NCBI GenBank assembly: GCA_964202965.1
Contig: CAXNKG010000033.1
Location: 1-34,527 of the forward strand
Length of the DNA stretch: 34,527 bases
Direction of reading: 5' to 3'
Origin: CAXNKG01 sp964202965
GTDB taxonomy: Bacteria > Acidobacteriota > Vicinamibacteria > Vicinamibacterales > UBA2999
A model generated the notes under the pieces. It saw only the letters and a list, made by a program, of their open reading frames with translations. It did not search any database and had not been told where the DNA came from. How positions within the stretch are numbered: position 1 is the stretch's first letter; the number at the start of each line of letters is the position of its first letter. Positions 9,201 through 17,282 of the stretch are shown here, piece by piece. The position numbers were made by a program, and so were the translations under genes.

Positions 9201-10469
9201 ATGACCCAATACGGATACGCGCTTCTCGGTCTCACGGTGATGGTGGCCGTGCTGGCCGGCATCCTGACATTCACGCTGCTGCGGCTGGTCGCCGGCGTCC
9301 GGGACACCCGGCGGCGGATGCGTGACACCGGCGGGTCGGAGGTGGCCCTGCTGTCCGGCGCGCTCCAGGAGGCGGTTGGCAGGCTTCGTGCGCAGGAGCA
9401 GGCGATGAGCGAGCGGGCCGTCGCCTCGGAGCGTCTGAGCAACCAGATCGTGGAAGGCCTGACGGCGGGGCTCCTGGTCGTGAACGGGCGCGGCCTCGTC
9501 GAGATCCTGAATCCGGCGGCCCGTCGGCTGCTTGATATCGCCGGTGAGGCGATTGGCACGCCGTACGACGTGCTGCTGCAGCACGCCGCGCCGTTGCGCG
9601 ACGTCATTGCCGAGGGCCTGCGCGGCGCCAACCCGATCGTCCGGCGATCCATTCAGATTGCCGCGAACCGCCCCGTGTCCCACCTTGGCGTCAGCGTGTC
9701 TCCGCTCGGCACTGGGGGCGACCACGGCGTGATTTGCCTGTTCTCGGACCTGACCAATGTCGTCGAACTGGAAGAGCAGCTGCGGCTCAAGGAGACGCTC
9801 GCGCGCCTGGGCGAGCTGACGGCCGGCATCGCCCACGAGTTCCGAAACGGCCTGGCCACCATCCACGGGTACAGCCGTCTGATCGATCCCGCGGCGCTTC
9901 CGGCGGCGTATCGCCCCTACCTCGAAGGCATCCGGCAGGAGGCCGACACCCTCGGCCAGGTCGTCACCAACTTCCTCAACTTCGCGCGCCCCGAACGACT
10001 GTCGTTCGCGCCGGTGGATCTCGGCCGCATCGCGCAGCGCGCCGCCGACGATCTGCGCCAGGAGCTTCCTCCGGGCACCCGCGTCGACGTTGCGGGGGAG
10101 TTCGCGCCGGCCGACGGCGACGAAGCCCTGCTGCGTCAGGTGTTCGGCAATCTGATTCGGAACGCGGCCGAGGCGTGCGCGACAGCCGGCGTCGAGCCGC
10201 GAATCGTGATTCGGGGATCGATTGATACGACACGCGGCGCGGGGAGGATATCCGTCGAAGACAACGGTCCTGGCATCCCGAAGGCGGACCGCGAGCGGGT
10301 CTTTCAGCCGTTCTTCACGACGCGCGCCCGCGGCACCGGGCTGGGGCTGTCACTGGTGCAGAAGATTGTGGTGATGCACAACGGCCGCGTGTCGGTAGGG
10401 GAGTCGCCCGCCGGCGGGGCGGGCATCGAGCTGACGTTTCCGGCTAACGAACTTCCCGCCAGCCGGTAA
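9201..10469 (+). CDS. Sensor histidine kinase with single membrane helix and PAS domain (NtrB/AtoS type)
   Basis: A 422-residue kinase. One N-terminal membrane helix (about residues 8-30) is followed by a coiled stretch, a PAS domain (about 75-190), HisKA with H-box GIAHEFRNGLATIHG (His212) and HATPase_c with NLIRNAAEAC, DNGPGIPKA and GTGLGLSLV. The ATG at 9201 is preferred; the open frame upstream lies inside pilD. A weak GAAGGA lies 16 nt upstream. No response regulator follows directly, and the nearest orphan regulator is the NtrC-type gene at 15861, beyond the minor-pilin island. The last 26 bp overlap the convergent pilX. Confidence 0.88.
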   Translation: MTQYGYALLGLTVMVAVLAGILTFTLLRLVAGVRDTRRRMRDTGGSEVALLSGALQEAVGRLRAQEQAMSERAVASERLSNQIVEGLTAGLLVVNGRGLVEILNPAARRLLDIAGEAIGTPYDVLLQHAAPLRDVIAEGLRGANPIVRRSIQIAANRPVSHLGVSVSPLGTGGDHGVICLFSDLTNVVELEEQLRLKETLARLGELTAGIAHEFRNGLATIHGYSRLIDPAALPAAYRPYLEGIRQEADTLGQVVTNFLNFARPERLSFAPVDLGRIAQRAADDLRQELPPGTRVDVAGEFAPADGDEALLRQVFGNLIRNAAEACATAGVEPRIVIRGSIDTTRGAGRISVEDNGPGIPKADRERVFQPFFTTRARGTGLGLSLVQKIVVMHNGRVSVGESPAGGAGIELTFPANELPASR

Positions 10470-11802
10470 CGAAGAACAGGTTCGTCCCGAGCGTGCCGTT
10501 GTAGTCGATGACGACACTGCCCGTGATGGAGCTGTTGTCGACGAGGCTGTGGTTGTTGGCCGCGTCCTCCACGACCAACTGCCCGCCCAGGGTCGCGTTG
10601 CCGCTGATGCTGATCTGCTCGTGGACGAGCATCTGGCCCTGGGCGACGACGTTCGTATCGATGCCGCCGGAAATGTCCAGATCCCCGTCCGTGACGAACA
10701 GGAGCTCGTCGGTGTGCGCGGTCAGGTTCGGGCTGCCGCTGATGTCGATGGACCCCTCGGCAATGAGCGTCATGGTCAGCGTGGGGCCGGATGAGATGCT
10801 CACGTCGGTTTCGACGTAGAACGTGCCGGTCTGCGGCGTGCCGGCGCTGCCCATCGACCATGCGCCACCAGAAAACCGCCAACCCCAGTCCGGCCGGCAG
10901 TCGTTGCCGCTGACGCCGGCGGTGCAGATCGTGGCGCCATAGCCGTACGCCACGCCGGTTGCCGGACTGGTGCAGCCTCCAGCGCTGTTGCACGTCATGT
11001 CGCCCGTATCTGTGAGCACATAGTCGGCGTGGTGCTTATAGTCCGCCGCGCTGATTCTGGGCAGCGGCTTTTCCGCAGCGCCGCCGTAGCCGCCAACCGG
11101 ACCGTCATACTCGCCCGTCGCGGTCATCGATCCCGACACCGACGCGCTGCCGCCGATCATCAGGTCGCCGTTGGCGTGTACGTCGGCGTCGTCCCCGCCG
11201 GTCACGGAGACGTTGCCGGAAATGTCGAGGTCGCCGTCGGTCACGATCGCGCCAAGTTCCACGGGTGCGATGAGCGCTTCGAGGGTGACGGCGGCGCCTC
11301 CCTCGGCGCGGCCGGTCGCGCGGAACACTATGGTGCGGTTGGCATCGGTCGTTTCCACGCCGTCTTCGTCGTTGTCGCCGTCATCGTCGTCGCCGATGGT
11401 GGTCACGAAGCCGCGGGCAGGGTCGTCGTCGTCCATGAGCAGCACTTCGTACTCGACCGTGCTGTCCAGAGCGCTCGCGATGCCGGTCGGTGTGGCGAAT
11501 GCCACGCCCGCGAGCGGCGTGGTGTCGACGAGCAGCGCGTCGAGGGTGGCCGGAATGTTCACCGGGTCGATGGTCTGCAGGTAGTCGACCGTAATCTGGA
11601 TGGCGTGATTGAGCCCCGCTTCGGCCGCGGCGCGTGCCTGCGCGCGCGACTGGTGGTTGCGTGTGATCAGGGATTCGGTCTTCCCGCTGACGCTGAGGGC
11701 GGCGGCGAGCGCCGACATCAGCAGGAGAAGGAGCAGGACGCCGATGATGGCGGATCCCCGCTCGCAGCGGCGCTCCGTCGGGCGCACATGTGGAGTCATC
11801 AT
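10444..11802 (-). CDS. pilX: PilX-like minor pilin with long beta-repeat C-terminal domain
   Basis: A 452-residue protein. The N-terminus MMTPHVRPTERRCERGSAI leads into a long hydrophobic helix (GVLLLLLLMSALAAALSV) followed by KTESLITRNHQSRAQARAAAEAG, the PilX_N signature. Between residues 138 and 148 is an acidic run (DDDDGDNDEDG) resembling a calcium-binding loop. The C-terminal half contains repeated short beta motifs such as GDLDISGN, GDLMIGGS, GSIDISGS and again GDLDISGG, suggesting a beta-solenoid, and several cysteines. PilX proteins act with PilV, PilW and FimT to prime pilus assembly and in adhesion. The start is taken at the ATGA overlap with pilW. The length, well above classical PilX, suggests an added adhesive domain. 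Confidence 0.82.
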   Translation of the reverse strand: MMTPHVRPTERRCERGSAIIGVLLLLLLMSALAAALSVSGKTESLITRNHQSRAQARAAAEAGLNHAIQITVDYLQTIDPVNIPATLDALLVDTTPLAGVAFATPTGIASALDSTVEYEVLLMDDDDPARGFVTTIGDDDDGDNDEDGVETTDANRTIVFRATGRAEGGAAVTLEALIAPVELGAIVTDGDLDISGNVSVTGGDDADVHANGDLMIGGSASVSGSMTATGEYDGPVGGYGGAAEKPLPRISAADYKHHADYVLTDTGDMTCNSAGGCTSPATGVAYGYGATICTAGVSGNDCRPDWGWRFSGGAWSMGSAGTPQTGTFYVETDVSISSGPTLTMTLIAEGSIDISGSPNLTAHTDELLFVTDGDLDISGGIDTNVVAQGQMLVHEQISISGNATLGGQLVVEDAANNHSLVDNSSITGSVVIDYNGTLGTNLFFVTGWREVR

Positions 11803-12470
11803 GATCGAACCCGGACGCGGACCATCGTTTCGAGGGTCGTGGTGGTGAAGGCGTTGTCGGCGTCGTTCAGGTTCTGTTTCGGCACCGACTTGCCGGTGAC
11901 GCGGACGCGGATGTACGACACGAGGTTCTCGTTGGCCGTCGCGGTCACGCCGTCCGAGAGGAAGTACGAGAAGAGCACGTCGACAATCACCGGCTCCGTC
12001 ATCGCCACGGGGTCGGCGTCGACGCTTATGTCCTGCCGTGTAATCACCAGCTCCGCGCTGTCGAACTCGATGAGCAGGTCTTCGTTCTCCTCGTCGCAGG
12101 TGCCTGCCGTGCCGCCAATCAAGCCGTTGGGCGGGTTGATGTCCGCGTGGATGCGGATGTCGTCGTCGACGCCGTCGCCGTTCGGGTCGATGTCGATCGC
12201 CGTGAACGTCCCCGCGCCCGCGCACGACGAGACCAGGCTGTTGATCGTGTACGGATTGCTGCCCGCGTTGCGGAGCGTCTGTTCGATCCAGTCGAGCGAG
12301 AAGCGCGCCTCTTCCTCCACGGTCGCGTCATCAAGCTGCGTCGTATAGGCCCGCTGCAGTTGCGAGGCGAGCATCACCGTACCGCCGAGCACGGCGGTCG
12401 TGATGAGCGCCGCAATCATGAACTCGATCAGCGTAAAGCCGCGTTCGCTCGATGGGTGCTGTGTCACCAT
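11799..12470 (-). CDS. pilW: PilW-like minor pilin with calcium-binding-type loop
   Basis: A 223-residue prepilin with leader MVTQHPSSERG and class III signal FTLIEFMIAALITTAVLGG. The body resembles PilW/GspJ: EEEARFSLDWIEQTLRNAG after the helix, then beta-rich sequence ending VRVRVRS. Residues 93-104 read DIDPNGDGVDDD, a classic calcium-loop spacing. The start lies inside the last codons of pilV (7-bp overlap), and the stop forms an ATGA overlap with pilX. It probably joins PilV, FimT and PilX in the pilus tip or priming complex. Confidence 0.85.
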   Translation of the reverse strand: MVTQHPSSERGFTLIEFMIAALITTAVLGGTVMLASQLQRAYTTQLDDATVEEEARFSLDWIEQTLRNAGSNPYTINSLVSSCAGAGTFTAIDIDPNGDGVDDDIRIHADINPPNGLIGGTAGTCDEENEDLLIEFDSAELVITRQDISVDADPVAMTEPVIVDVLFSYFLSDGVTATANENLVSYIRVRVTGKSVPKQNLNDADNAFTTTTLETMVRVRVRS

Positions 12471-12901
12471 TGGCGGATAATCGTGCTTAATTCGACGTTG
12501 CGGCCGTACTGCTGCGCCCGGAGATTCTCGACGTGCACGGTCAGTACGCGCAGGTCGTCGTTGCCGCTGGCATGGGCGGCAACCGCCCAGCGGACCGTGA
12601 TGCCCTCGAGGGCGTCGCCGTTGCCGTCGACCGGCACTTCAAAATAGCCGGCTGCATCGTCCTCGACGCTCCCGCCCACGGCCACTTCCGCGTCGGCGTC
12701 CAGGTCGAGCTTCATTAGTGCGTCGATCTTTTCCTGCGCCAGACGGGTGGACCGTGCCGCTTCGCGCGCACCGAAATGCATCTGCGTCGTCACGCCAAGG
12801 AGGCCCGCAATCCCGAGCATGCCCGTCGTGAGGATCAACGTACAGATCATCACCTCGATGAGGGTGAAGCCGCGCTGGCTACTGGAGCTGGATGCGTCCA
12901 T
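12464..12901 (-). CDS. pilV: PilV-like minor pilin
   Basis: A 145-residue prepilin. The ATG at 12901 gives the leader MDASSSSSQRG and the signal FTLIEVMICTLILTTGMLGIAGL; the open frame runs further upstream, but that part overlaps fimT. The segment after the helix (TTQMHFGAREAARSTRLAQEKIDALM) is typical of PilV/GspI. The C-terminal body has a DGNGDALEGI segment that again looks like a divalent-cation loop. It overlaps fimT by 23 bp and pilW by 7 bp, so the four genes form one tightly packed transcript. Confidence 0.85.
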   Translation of the reverse strand: MDASSSSSQRGFTLIEVMICTLILTTGMLGIAGLLGVTTQMHFGAREAARSTRLAQEKIDALMKLDLDADAEVAVGGSVEDDAAGYFEVPVDGNGDALEGITVRWAVAAHASGNDDLRVLTVHVENLRAQQYGRNVELSTIIRQW

Positions 12902-13334
12902 TGGGCTGAACCGTGATCGTGCGGGTTGCCGCATAGTTGTCGACGACACCAATGGCCGTGGCGACCCAGCCGGCGGGCAGCCGCCCGTCGCTCTCGAACT
13001 CGACATTCGCCGGGACATCGTCCGCGAAACTGACGCCGGACGGCAGTGTCAGTGCCGTGTCGATGGCGACCCACGTCATCGTGCCCGGATCCCACGCTTC
13101 CTTTTCGAACGTCCCCGCGTCGGCGTCGAACACGACGCGCACGTCGGTGTTCCTTCCAACCGCCTGAAATCGGGCCGACCGGATCGTGCTCGCAATCTGC
13201 TGCCCGGTCGTCGTCAGGCTGTACCGGGCCATGCCACCGGCGACGATCGGGGCGCTCGCCCCCGCCACGACGGCCACCAGCGCCACCACGATTAGCGTTT
13301 CTATCAGCGTGAAGCCCGCGGACGTGGAGCGCAT
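12879..13334 (-). CDS. fimT: FimT/GspH-like minor pilin
   Basis: A 151-residue prepilin beginning MRSTSAG with cleavage before FTLIETLIVVALVAVVAG. The segment after the helix (YSLTTTGQQIASTIRSARFQAVGRNTDVRV) is characteristic of FimT/GspH. The beta body includes FEKEAWDPGTMTWV and ends NGRIQLQ. The ATG at 13334 gives a normal leader length. A longer in-frame start at 13415 would add 27 residues and looks less likely, although no strong Shine-Dalgarno marks 13334. It is the first gene of the leftward minor-pilin operon. Confidence 0.82.
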   Translation of the reverse strand: MRSTSAGFTLIETLIVVALVAVVAGASAPIVAGGMARYSLTTTGQQIASTIRSARFQAVGRNTDVRVVFDADAGTFEKEAWDPGTMTWVAIDTALTLPSGVSFADDVPANVEFESDGRLPAGWVATAIGVVDNYAATRTITVQPNGRIQLQ

Positions 13335-13605
13335 GTGCCTGAGTGGCTCTACAACAAGATGCATTCCTGGCCTAAGTCGATGATTTATCAGGGCTTTTTG
13401 GTCTTTGTGTCGCATTTCATCACACGGCGATTACAGAACTGGCAGGCACAGCCTCAAAAGCAGCACGACGGTTCGGCGCGCCGGGGGACTGGGAGGGGTG
13501 GCCGGAACGTCACACCGCAGGGGCTGGCCAATCCTCTAACTCCTTATCGGTCAACAACTCACGAATGTCCAGAGTCCAGGCATCGGCGTTGCTCGAGAAG
13601 GCTCA
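13335..13605. other. Divergent intergenic region between the two minor-pilin operons
   Basis: This 271-bp region separates two divergent pilin operons and must hold both promoters. No convincing sigma70 box pair and no GG-N10-GC sigma54 site was found on either strand. It is A+T-richer near 13380-13435. A short 7-nt repeat (GTCCAGA GTCCAGG, about 13566-13579) may be a remnant of the heptamer elements. Nothing else was recognised. Confidence 0.5.
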
Positions 13606-14016
13606 GTGTCTGATCGTATCAGCGACGGCGCCTGCCCGCGCCGGGGCTGTGGCGCCCAGGGATTCACGATCATCGAGACCGTTGTCGCCGCGGCGGTCCT
13701 GGCCACCGCGCTCGTGTCGCTGGCGCAGGTGATTGCCGTCGCGACGGGGGCCGTCCTCCGCGCGCGGGACACCACGCGCGCGACCCTTGCCGCGGCCCAG
13801 AAGCTGGAGGAACTGCGGGCGAACGTGTATGCCGATGATCCGGTCGATGCGGCGGATGTCGTCGACCGGCGATTTCTCCGGCGATGGACGATCTCGCCGC
13901 TCACGCCGGGATTGAGCGTTGTGATCGCCGTCGAAGTCACGCCGCTGGCGCGGACGATGATGCCGATCAGACTCGAAACGATCCGCGCTCGACCCGGCAG
14001 TGAGGGCAAACCGTGA
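13606..14016 (+). CDS. PilV/GspI-like minor pilin of the second cluster
   Basis: A 136-residue prepilin with a 19-residue leader ending CGAQG and the signal FTIIETVVAAAVLATALVSL. Glu5 is present, but Ile replaces the more usual Leu before it. The following DTTRATLAAAQKLEELRANVY is the PilV/GspI pattern. The GTG start has GAGAAGG 4 nt upstream. The stop overlaps the next gene as GTGA. This cluster lacks a FimT/GspH member and has shorter proteins than the leftward cluster, so it might serve another pilus or a type II secretion-like pseudopilus. Confidence 0.8.
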   Translation: MSDRISDGACPRRGCGAQGFTIIETVVAAAVLATALVSLAQVIAVATGAVLRARDTTRATLAAAQKLEELRANVYADDPVDAADVVDRRFLRRWTISPLTPGLSVVIAVEVTPLARTMMPIRLETIRARPGSEGKP

Positions 14017-14603
14017 GGGGCTTTACCGCCATCGAGTTGCTCATTGCCATGGCGATCACGCTGGCGGTCATGGCCGCGGCGCTTGCGCTGGCGCAGCCGG
14101 CGCAGGCGGCGTTTCGCGTTCAGCTCGAGGCCGTCGATGTGACGCAGCGGCTTCGCGCGGCCGTCGACGCGCTGACCCGTGACATCCTGATGGCCGGGTC
14201 GGGCCTGCCCCCCGGGGAGGCGGGCGTCGCGCCCTACGACACAGGCAGCGCCGACAGCGGACTGACCATCCGGTATATTCCTGCGGCCGGGGAAGCCGCC
14301 GTGTCGCGCTCCTACTACGTGGGCATCGATGCCGGCGCGGCCCTGTCGGAACTGCGCCGCTCGGAGGGGAGCACCGACGTCCCCGTTGTCGACCACATCG
14401 CGGCCGCGGCGTTTTCCTGTTTCGACGCCGCTGCGGGCCTCGTGCCGTTGTGCGGAGACTCGTCGCGGATACGCCGCGTTCGAATCGTCCTGCGCGTCGA
14501 AAGCGTCCTGCACCAGATGCGGAGATCGGACACGATGTTTCGTGTCCCGGACGAGACCGTGGTCGTCGATGTGGCGCCGCGCGCGCTGCAGGCTGGCGGG
14601 TAG
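14013..14603 (+). CDS. PilW/GspJ-like minor pilin of the second cluster
   Basis: A 196-residue prepilin with an extremely short leader, MRG, before FTAIELLIAMAITLAVMAAALAL. VQLEAVDVTQRLRAAVDALTRDILMAGSG then follows, the typical PilW/GspJ pattern. Cysteines near CFDAAAGLVPLC may pair. The GTG start overlaps the upstream stop (GTGA), with GAGGG about 7 nt upstream. A three-residue leader is near the minimum for PilD processing; a longer leader is not available without overlapping the pilV-like gene. Confidence 0.8.
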   Translation: MRGFTAIELLIAMAITLAVMAAALALAQPAQAAFRVQLEAVDVTQRLRAAVDALTRDILMAGSGLPPGEAGVAPYDTGSADSGLTIRYIPAAGEAAVSRSYYVGIDAGAALSELRRSEGSTDVPVVDHIAAAAFSCFDAAAGLVPLCGDSSRIRRVRIVLRVESVLHQMRRSDTMFRVPDETVVVDVAPRALQAGG

Positions 14604-14605
14604 CT

Positions 14606-15124
14606 GTGCCCCTCGTGCTGACGCTGGTGCTGGGTGTCGTGCTGGCCGCGCTGGGTTCGGCCATGGCGATCGGCTCGGCGACCGAAACGATGATTGCGGG
14701 CGCGCACCGGGACGGAACGGTGCTGTTTTATGCGGCGGATGCCGCGGTGGAATTCGCCGTCGAGGAACTGGCGCGGTCTGACTGGCCAGCCGTACTCGAC
14801 ACTGGCACGCGCTCGACCTTCGTTGACGAGACGCTGCCTGTGTCCCGGTCGATCGAAGGGCCTGCCGGGTACGAGGTGTATGCCTATGGACCGCTGGCGG
14901 ACATGCTGGGCCGGGCCTCCCGCGAGGTTGACCCGTATGTGGCCGTGTGGCTTGCCGACCTGACCGATCCCCCCGCTGGCGCCGGCTCAGAGCGAGTCGT
15001 GGGAATCCTTGCCACCGCCTTCGGGCCTGGAGGAGGGCGCCGTTCGGTCGCGTTAACGGTCCGGCTGTCGTCAGCCGATGAGGAGGTCATCGTGGAGCGG
15101 CTCTCCTGGATGTCGGAGCCGTAG
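14606..15124 (+). CDS. PilX-like minor pilin of the second cluster
   Basis: A 172-residue protein that begins almost directly with its hydrophobic helix (VPLVLTLVLGVVLAALGSA), then SATETMIAGAHRDGTVLFYAADAAVEFAVEEL, the PilX_N/GspK N-terminal signature in which MIAG and AADAA are conserved. The C-terminal part is short and beta-rich, without the repeat domain of the leftward PilX. The GTG at 14606, two bases after the upstream stop, is chosen for position; the Shine-Dalgarno is weak, so coupling is likely. The leader before the helix is practically absent, as in some PilX proteins. Confidence 0.72.
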   Translation: MPLVLTLVLGVVLAALGSAMAIGSATETMIAGAHRDGTVLFYAADAAVEFAVEELARSDWPAVLDTGTRSTFVDETLPVSRSIEGPAGYEVYAYGPLADMLGRASREVDPYVAVWLADLTDPPAGAGSERVVGILATAFGPGGGRRSVALTVRLSSADEEVIVERLSWMSEP

Positions 15125-15128
15125 CGAA

Positions 15129-15187
15129 TTTCCAACTTCCAGCGACGCAATTCCTAGTTTGGCAGTTGGCACTTTGGGAGTTGGATG
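15129..15187 (+). repeat. Heptamer element C: TTCCAAC / GTTGGGA imperfect hairpin
   Basis: The element occupies the gap between the second pilX-like gene and the next start. TCCAACTTCCA (15131-15141) pairs with TGGGAGTTGGA (15175-15185) with one mismatch. The right side is made of 7-8 nt units (TTTGGCAG, TTGGCAC, TTTGGGAG, TTGG). GGGAG at 15176-15180, part of a repeat unit, sits 4 nt before the ATG at 15185 and may act as the ribosome binding site. Confidence 0.7.
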
Positions 15188-15787
15188 TTCTATCGTATCT
15201 GCGTGATGGCCAGGGCACTTCCGGTCGCTGTCGGCTTCGTCCTTCTGTGTGGCGCGGCCGCCGACGGGCAGTCGCTCGCCGAGGTGGCCCGGCAGGAAGC
15301 CGAACGCCGGAAGGCGATTGCCGTGCCCGGCAAGGCCTACACGAACGACAGCCTGCGCAGCGAACCGCAGCCCAGCGTGCCTCCATCGGTCGCGCCGGCG
15401 GCGCCCGCTGAGAACCCGGCGACTCCCCCCGCGGCCGGAGCGCCCGCGACGACCCCGGACACCGCGGTTCCAGGCGCAGCGCCTGGCACCCCGGCACCCG
15501 CTCCGCTGACCGAAGCCGACTGGCGCAAGCGGGCGACGGCGGCGCGCGACAGCCTGGCGCGGCTGCAGACATTTTCCGAGGCGCTTCAGAGCCGGGTCAA
15601 CGCGCTGACCGCCGACTTCGTCAACCGTGACGACCCGGCGCAGCGCGAGATCGTCGCGGCCGATCGCGCGAAGGCGCTCGCGGAGCTCGACCGCGTGAAG
15701 CAGGAAATCGCTCAGCAGCAGAAGGCCATGGTTGCCCTCCAGGACGACGCCCGGCGCGCCGGCGTTCCCGCCGGCTGGGTCAGGTAG
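15185..15787 (+). CDS. Secreted proline/alanine-rich protein with C-terminal coiled coil, unknown function
   Basis: A 200-residue protein with a signal peptide (MARALPVAVGFVLLCGAAADG from the internal Met8). SLAEVARQEAERRKAI follows, then about 60 residues rich in Pro and Ala (low-complexity linker), then a helical coiled coil (RDSLARLQTFSEALQSRV and AKALAELDRVKQEIAQQQKAM). The start at 15185 is favoured by GGGAG 4 nt upstream; 15206 is an alternative that trims the leader to the signal peptide. It lies between the minor pilins and an NtrC-type regulator. No family was recognised. A periplasmic structural or assembly role is possible but unsupported. Confidence 0.65.
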   Translation: MFYRICVMARALPVAVGFVLLCGAAADGQSLAEVARQEAERRKAIAVPGKAYTNDSLRSEPQPSVPPSVAPAAPAENPATPPAAGAPATTPDTAVPGAAPGTPAPAPLTEADWRKRATAARDSLARLQTFSEALQSRVNALTADFVNRDDPAQREIVAADRAKALAELDRVKQEIAQQQKAMVALQDDARRAGVPAGWVR

Positions 15788-15788
15788 T

Positions 15789-15855
15789 AAGTCAAAAGTC
15801 AAAAGTCAAAAGTACTTCCGACTTCACCTTTGACTTTTGACTTTTGACTTTTGCC
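15789..15855 (+). repeat. Heptamer element D: GTCAAAA x3 / TTTTGAC inverted repeat
   Basis: Three perfect GTCAAAA units (15791-15811) are followed 23 nt later by the complementary heptamers CTTTGAC, TTTTGAC, TTTTGAC and TTTTG (15828-15853). The arms pair perfectly over at least 20 bp. The stop of the upstream gene (15785-15787) lies just before it, and the GTG of the regulator lies 7 nt after it, so the element fills the whole gap. It is A+T-rich, unlike its surroundings. Confidence 0.88.
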
Positions 15856-15860
15856 TTTCA

Positions 15861-17282
15861 GTGTCGCAATTCCCCGTCCTCCTGGTCGAAGACAAGGACT
15901 CGCTGCGGGCGATGCTGCGCCACGCGCTCGAGGCGCAGGGCCACACCGTTCTGGAAGCGCGCGATGAGCCCGAAGCCATTGAGCACCTCCGCCAGTCCCG
16001 TCCTGCCGTCGTTCTGACCGATCTCAAGCTGCCGCACGGCGACGGCCTCGGCGTCCTGCGGGCGGCCCGGGAGATCGATCCGGAGCTCCAGGTCGTGGTG
16101 ATGACGGCGTACGGGAGCATTCAGGACGCCGTCATGGCGATGAGGGACGGGGCGATGGACTTCCTGGCGAAGCCCGTTGATCCCGATCACCTCAACCTGA
16201 TCGTCGAGCGGGCGATCGCGCAGCGCCGGATGCTCGCCGATTACATGCTGCTGAAAGAGGAGCTGGCGGTCCGGCGCGGCGCGCCGCGCATCATCGGCGA
16301 GGATCCGCAGCTTCGGCAGGTCTCGCAGCAGCTCCACCGCGCGGCCGGCACGGATGCGACCGTGCTGCTGCAGGGCGAAAGCGGGACGGGCAAGGAGCTC
16401 TTCGCACGGGCGCTGCATGCCCTGAGTCCTCGCGCGGAGGGGCCGTTCGTCGCGATCAACTGCGCCGCCATTCCCGACAACCTGCTGGAGTCAGAACTGT
16501 TCGGTCATGAGAAGGGCGCCTTTACCGGTGCGGCCGCGCGCAAGCCCGGACGGTTCGAGATGGCGCACCGCGGGACGCTGTTCCTGGACGAGATCGGCGA
16601 CCTGCCGCTGCCGCTGCAGGCAAAAATCCTCCGGGCGCTCGAGGAGAAGCGGTTCGAGCGGGTCGGCGGGAACGTATCGCTGCACGTCGACGCGCGGGTG
16701 GTCGCCGCCACCAACCGCAACCTGAAGGCGGGCGTCGCGTCCCACCAGTTCCGCGAGGACCTGTATTTCCGGCTGTCGGTCTTTCCGATCACGATCCCGC
16801 CGCTGCGGGATCGGCCGGGCGATATTCCCATCCTCGCGCATCATTTCGTCGAACGGTTCTCGCGCGATATGACCAAACCGACGCTCAAGCTCGCGGCGGC
16901 GGCGCTCGACGAGTTGTGCACGTATCCGTGGCCCGGCAACGTCCGCGAGTTACAGAACTGCATCGAGCGGGCGGTGATCTTGAGCGACGGCGACACGATC
17001 CTGCCGCGGCACCTGAACCTGTCGTTCCGCCCCGGCGCCTCGGCGGAGAGTGAAGGGTCGTTCGATCCGCCTGGCGTGGCGGCCGATCCCTGGTCGGAAA
17101 TCGATCTGTCCGGCACGATGGGTGATGCGCTGCGCCGCGTGACGGCCGACGTGGAGCGCCGCAAGGTCGCCGAGGCGCTCACACAGGCGGGCGGGAGCAA
17201 GGAGCGCGCGGCGGAGGTCCTGCAGATCAGCTACAAGGTGCTCCTGCAGAAGATCCGCGAATTCACACCGGGGTCCCTATGA
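15861..17282 (+). CDS. Sigma54-dependent NtrC-family response regulator
   Basis: A 473-residue activator. The receiver has LLVEDKDSL and phospho-accepting Asp54 (LTDLKLP). AAA+ has Walker A GESGTGKELF, the sigma54-contacting GAFTGA at residues 219-224 and Walker B LFLDEIGDL. A Fis-type helix-turn-helix ends it (KERAAEVLQISYKVLLQKIREF). A GTG at 15861 is chosen; an upstream TTG at 15837 would translate heptamer element D and is unlikely. No Shine-Dalgarno was seen. Its 3' end overlaps convergent aroB by 6 bp. It has no adjacent kinase; the kinase at 9201 is a candidate partner. Confidence 0.88.
   Translation: MSQFPVLLVEDKDSLRAMLRHALEAQGHTVLEARDEPEAIEHLRQSRPAVVLTDLKLPHGDGLGVLRAAREIDPELQVVVMTAYGSIQDAVMAMRDGAMDFLAKPVDPDHLNLIVERAIAQRRMLADYMLLKEELAVRRGAPRIIGEDPQLRQVSQQLHRAAGTDATVLLQGESGTGKELFARALHALSPRAEGPFVAINCAAIPDNLLESELFGHEKGAFTGAAARKPGRFEMAHRGTLFLDEIGDLPLPLQAKILRALEEKRFERVGGNVSLHVDARVVAATNRNLKAGVASHQFREDLYFRLSVFPITIPPLRDRPGDIPILAHHFVERFSRDMTKPTLKLAAAALDELCTYPWPGNVRELQNCIERAVILSDGDTILPRHLNLSFRPGASAESEGSFDPPGVAADPWSEIDLSGTMGDALRRVTADVERRKVAEALTQAGGSKERAAEVLQISYKVLLQKIREFTPGSL

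Noticed and set aside
13335..13605. Sigma54 or dyad operator between the minor-pilin operons
   Set aside because: Several TGGC and GGCAC words are present, but none has the GG-N10-GC spacing or a TGACA-N5-TGTCA dyad.
15789..15855. CRISPR-like short repeats
   Set aside because: Units are 7 nt with no spacers and arms are inverted, so this is a hairpin array and not a CRISPR.
15837..15860. TTG start for the second NtrC-type regulator
   Set aside because: It would translate the heptamer element as MTFDFCL, unlike any receiver N-terminus. The GTG at 15861 gives a normal start.
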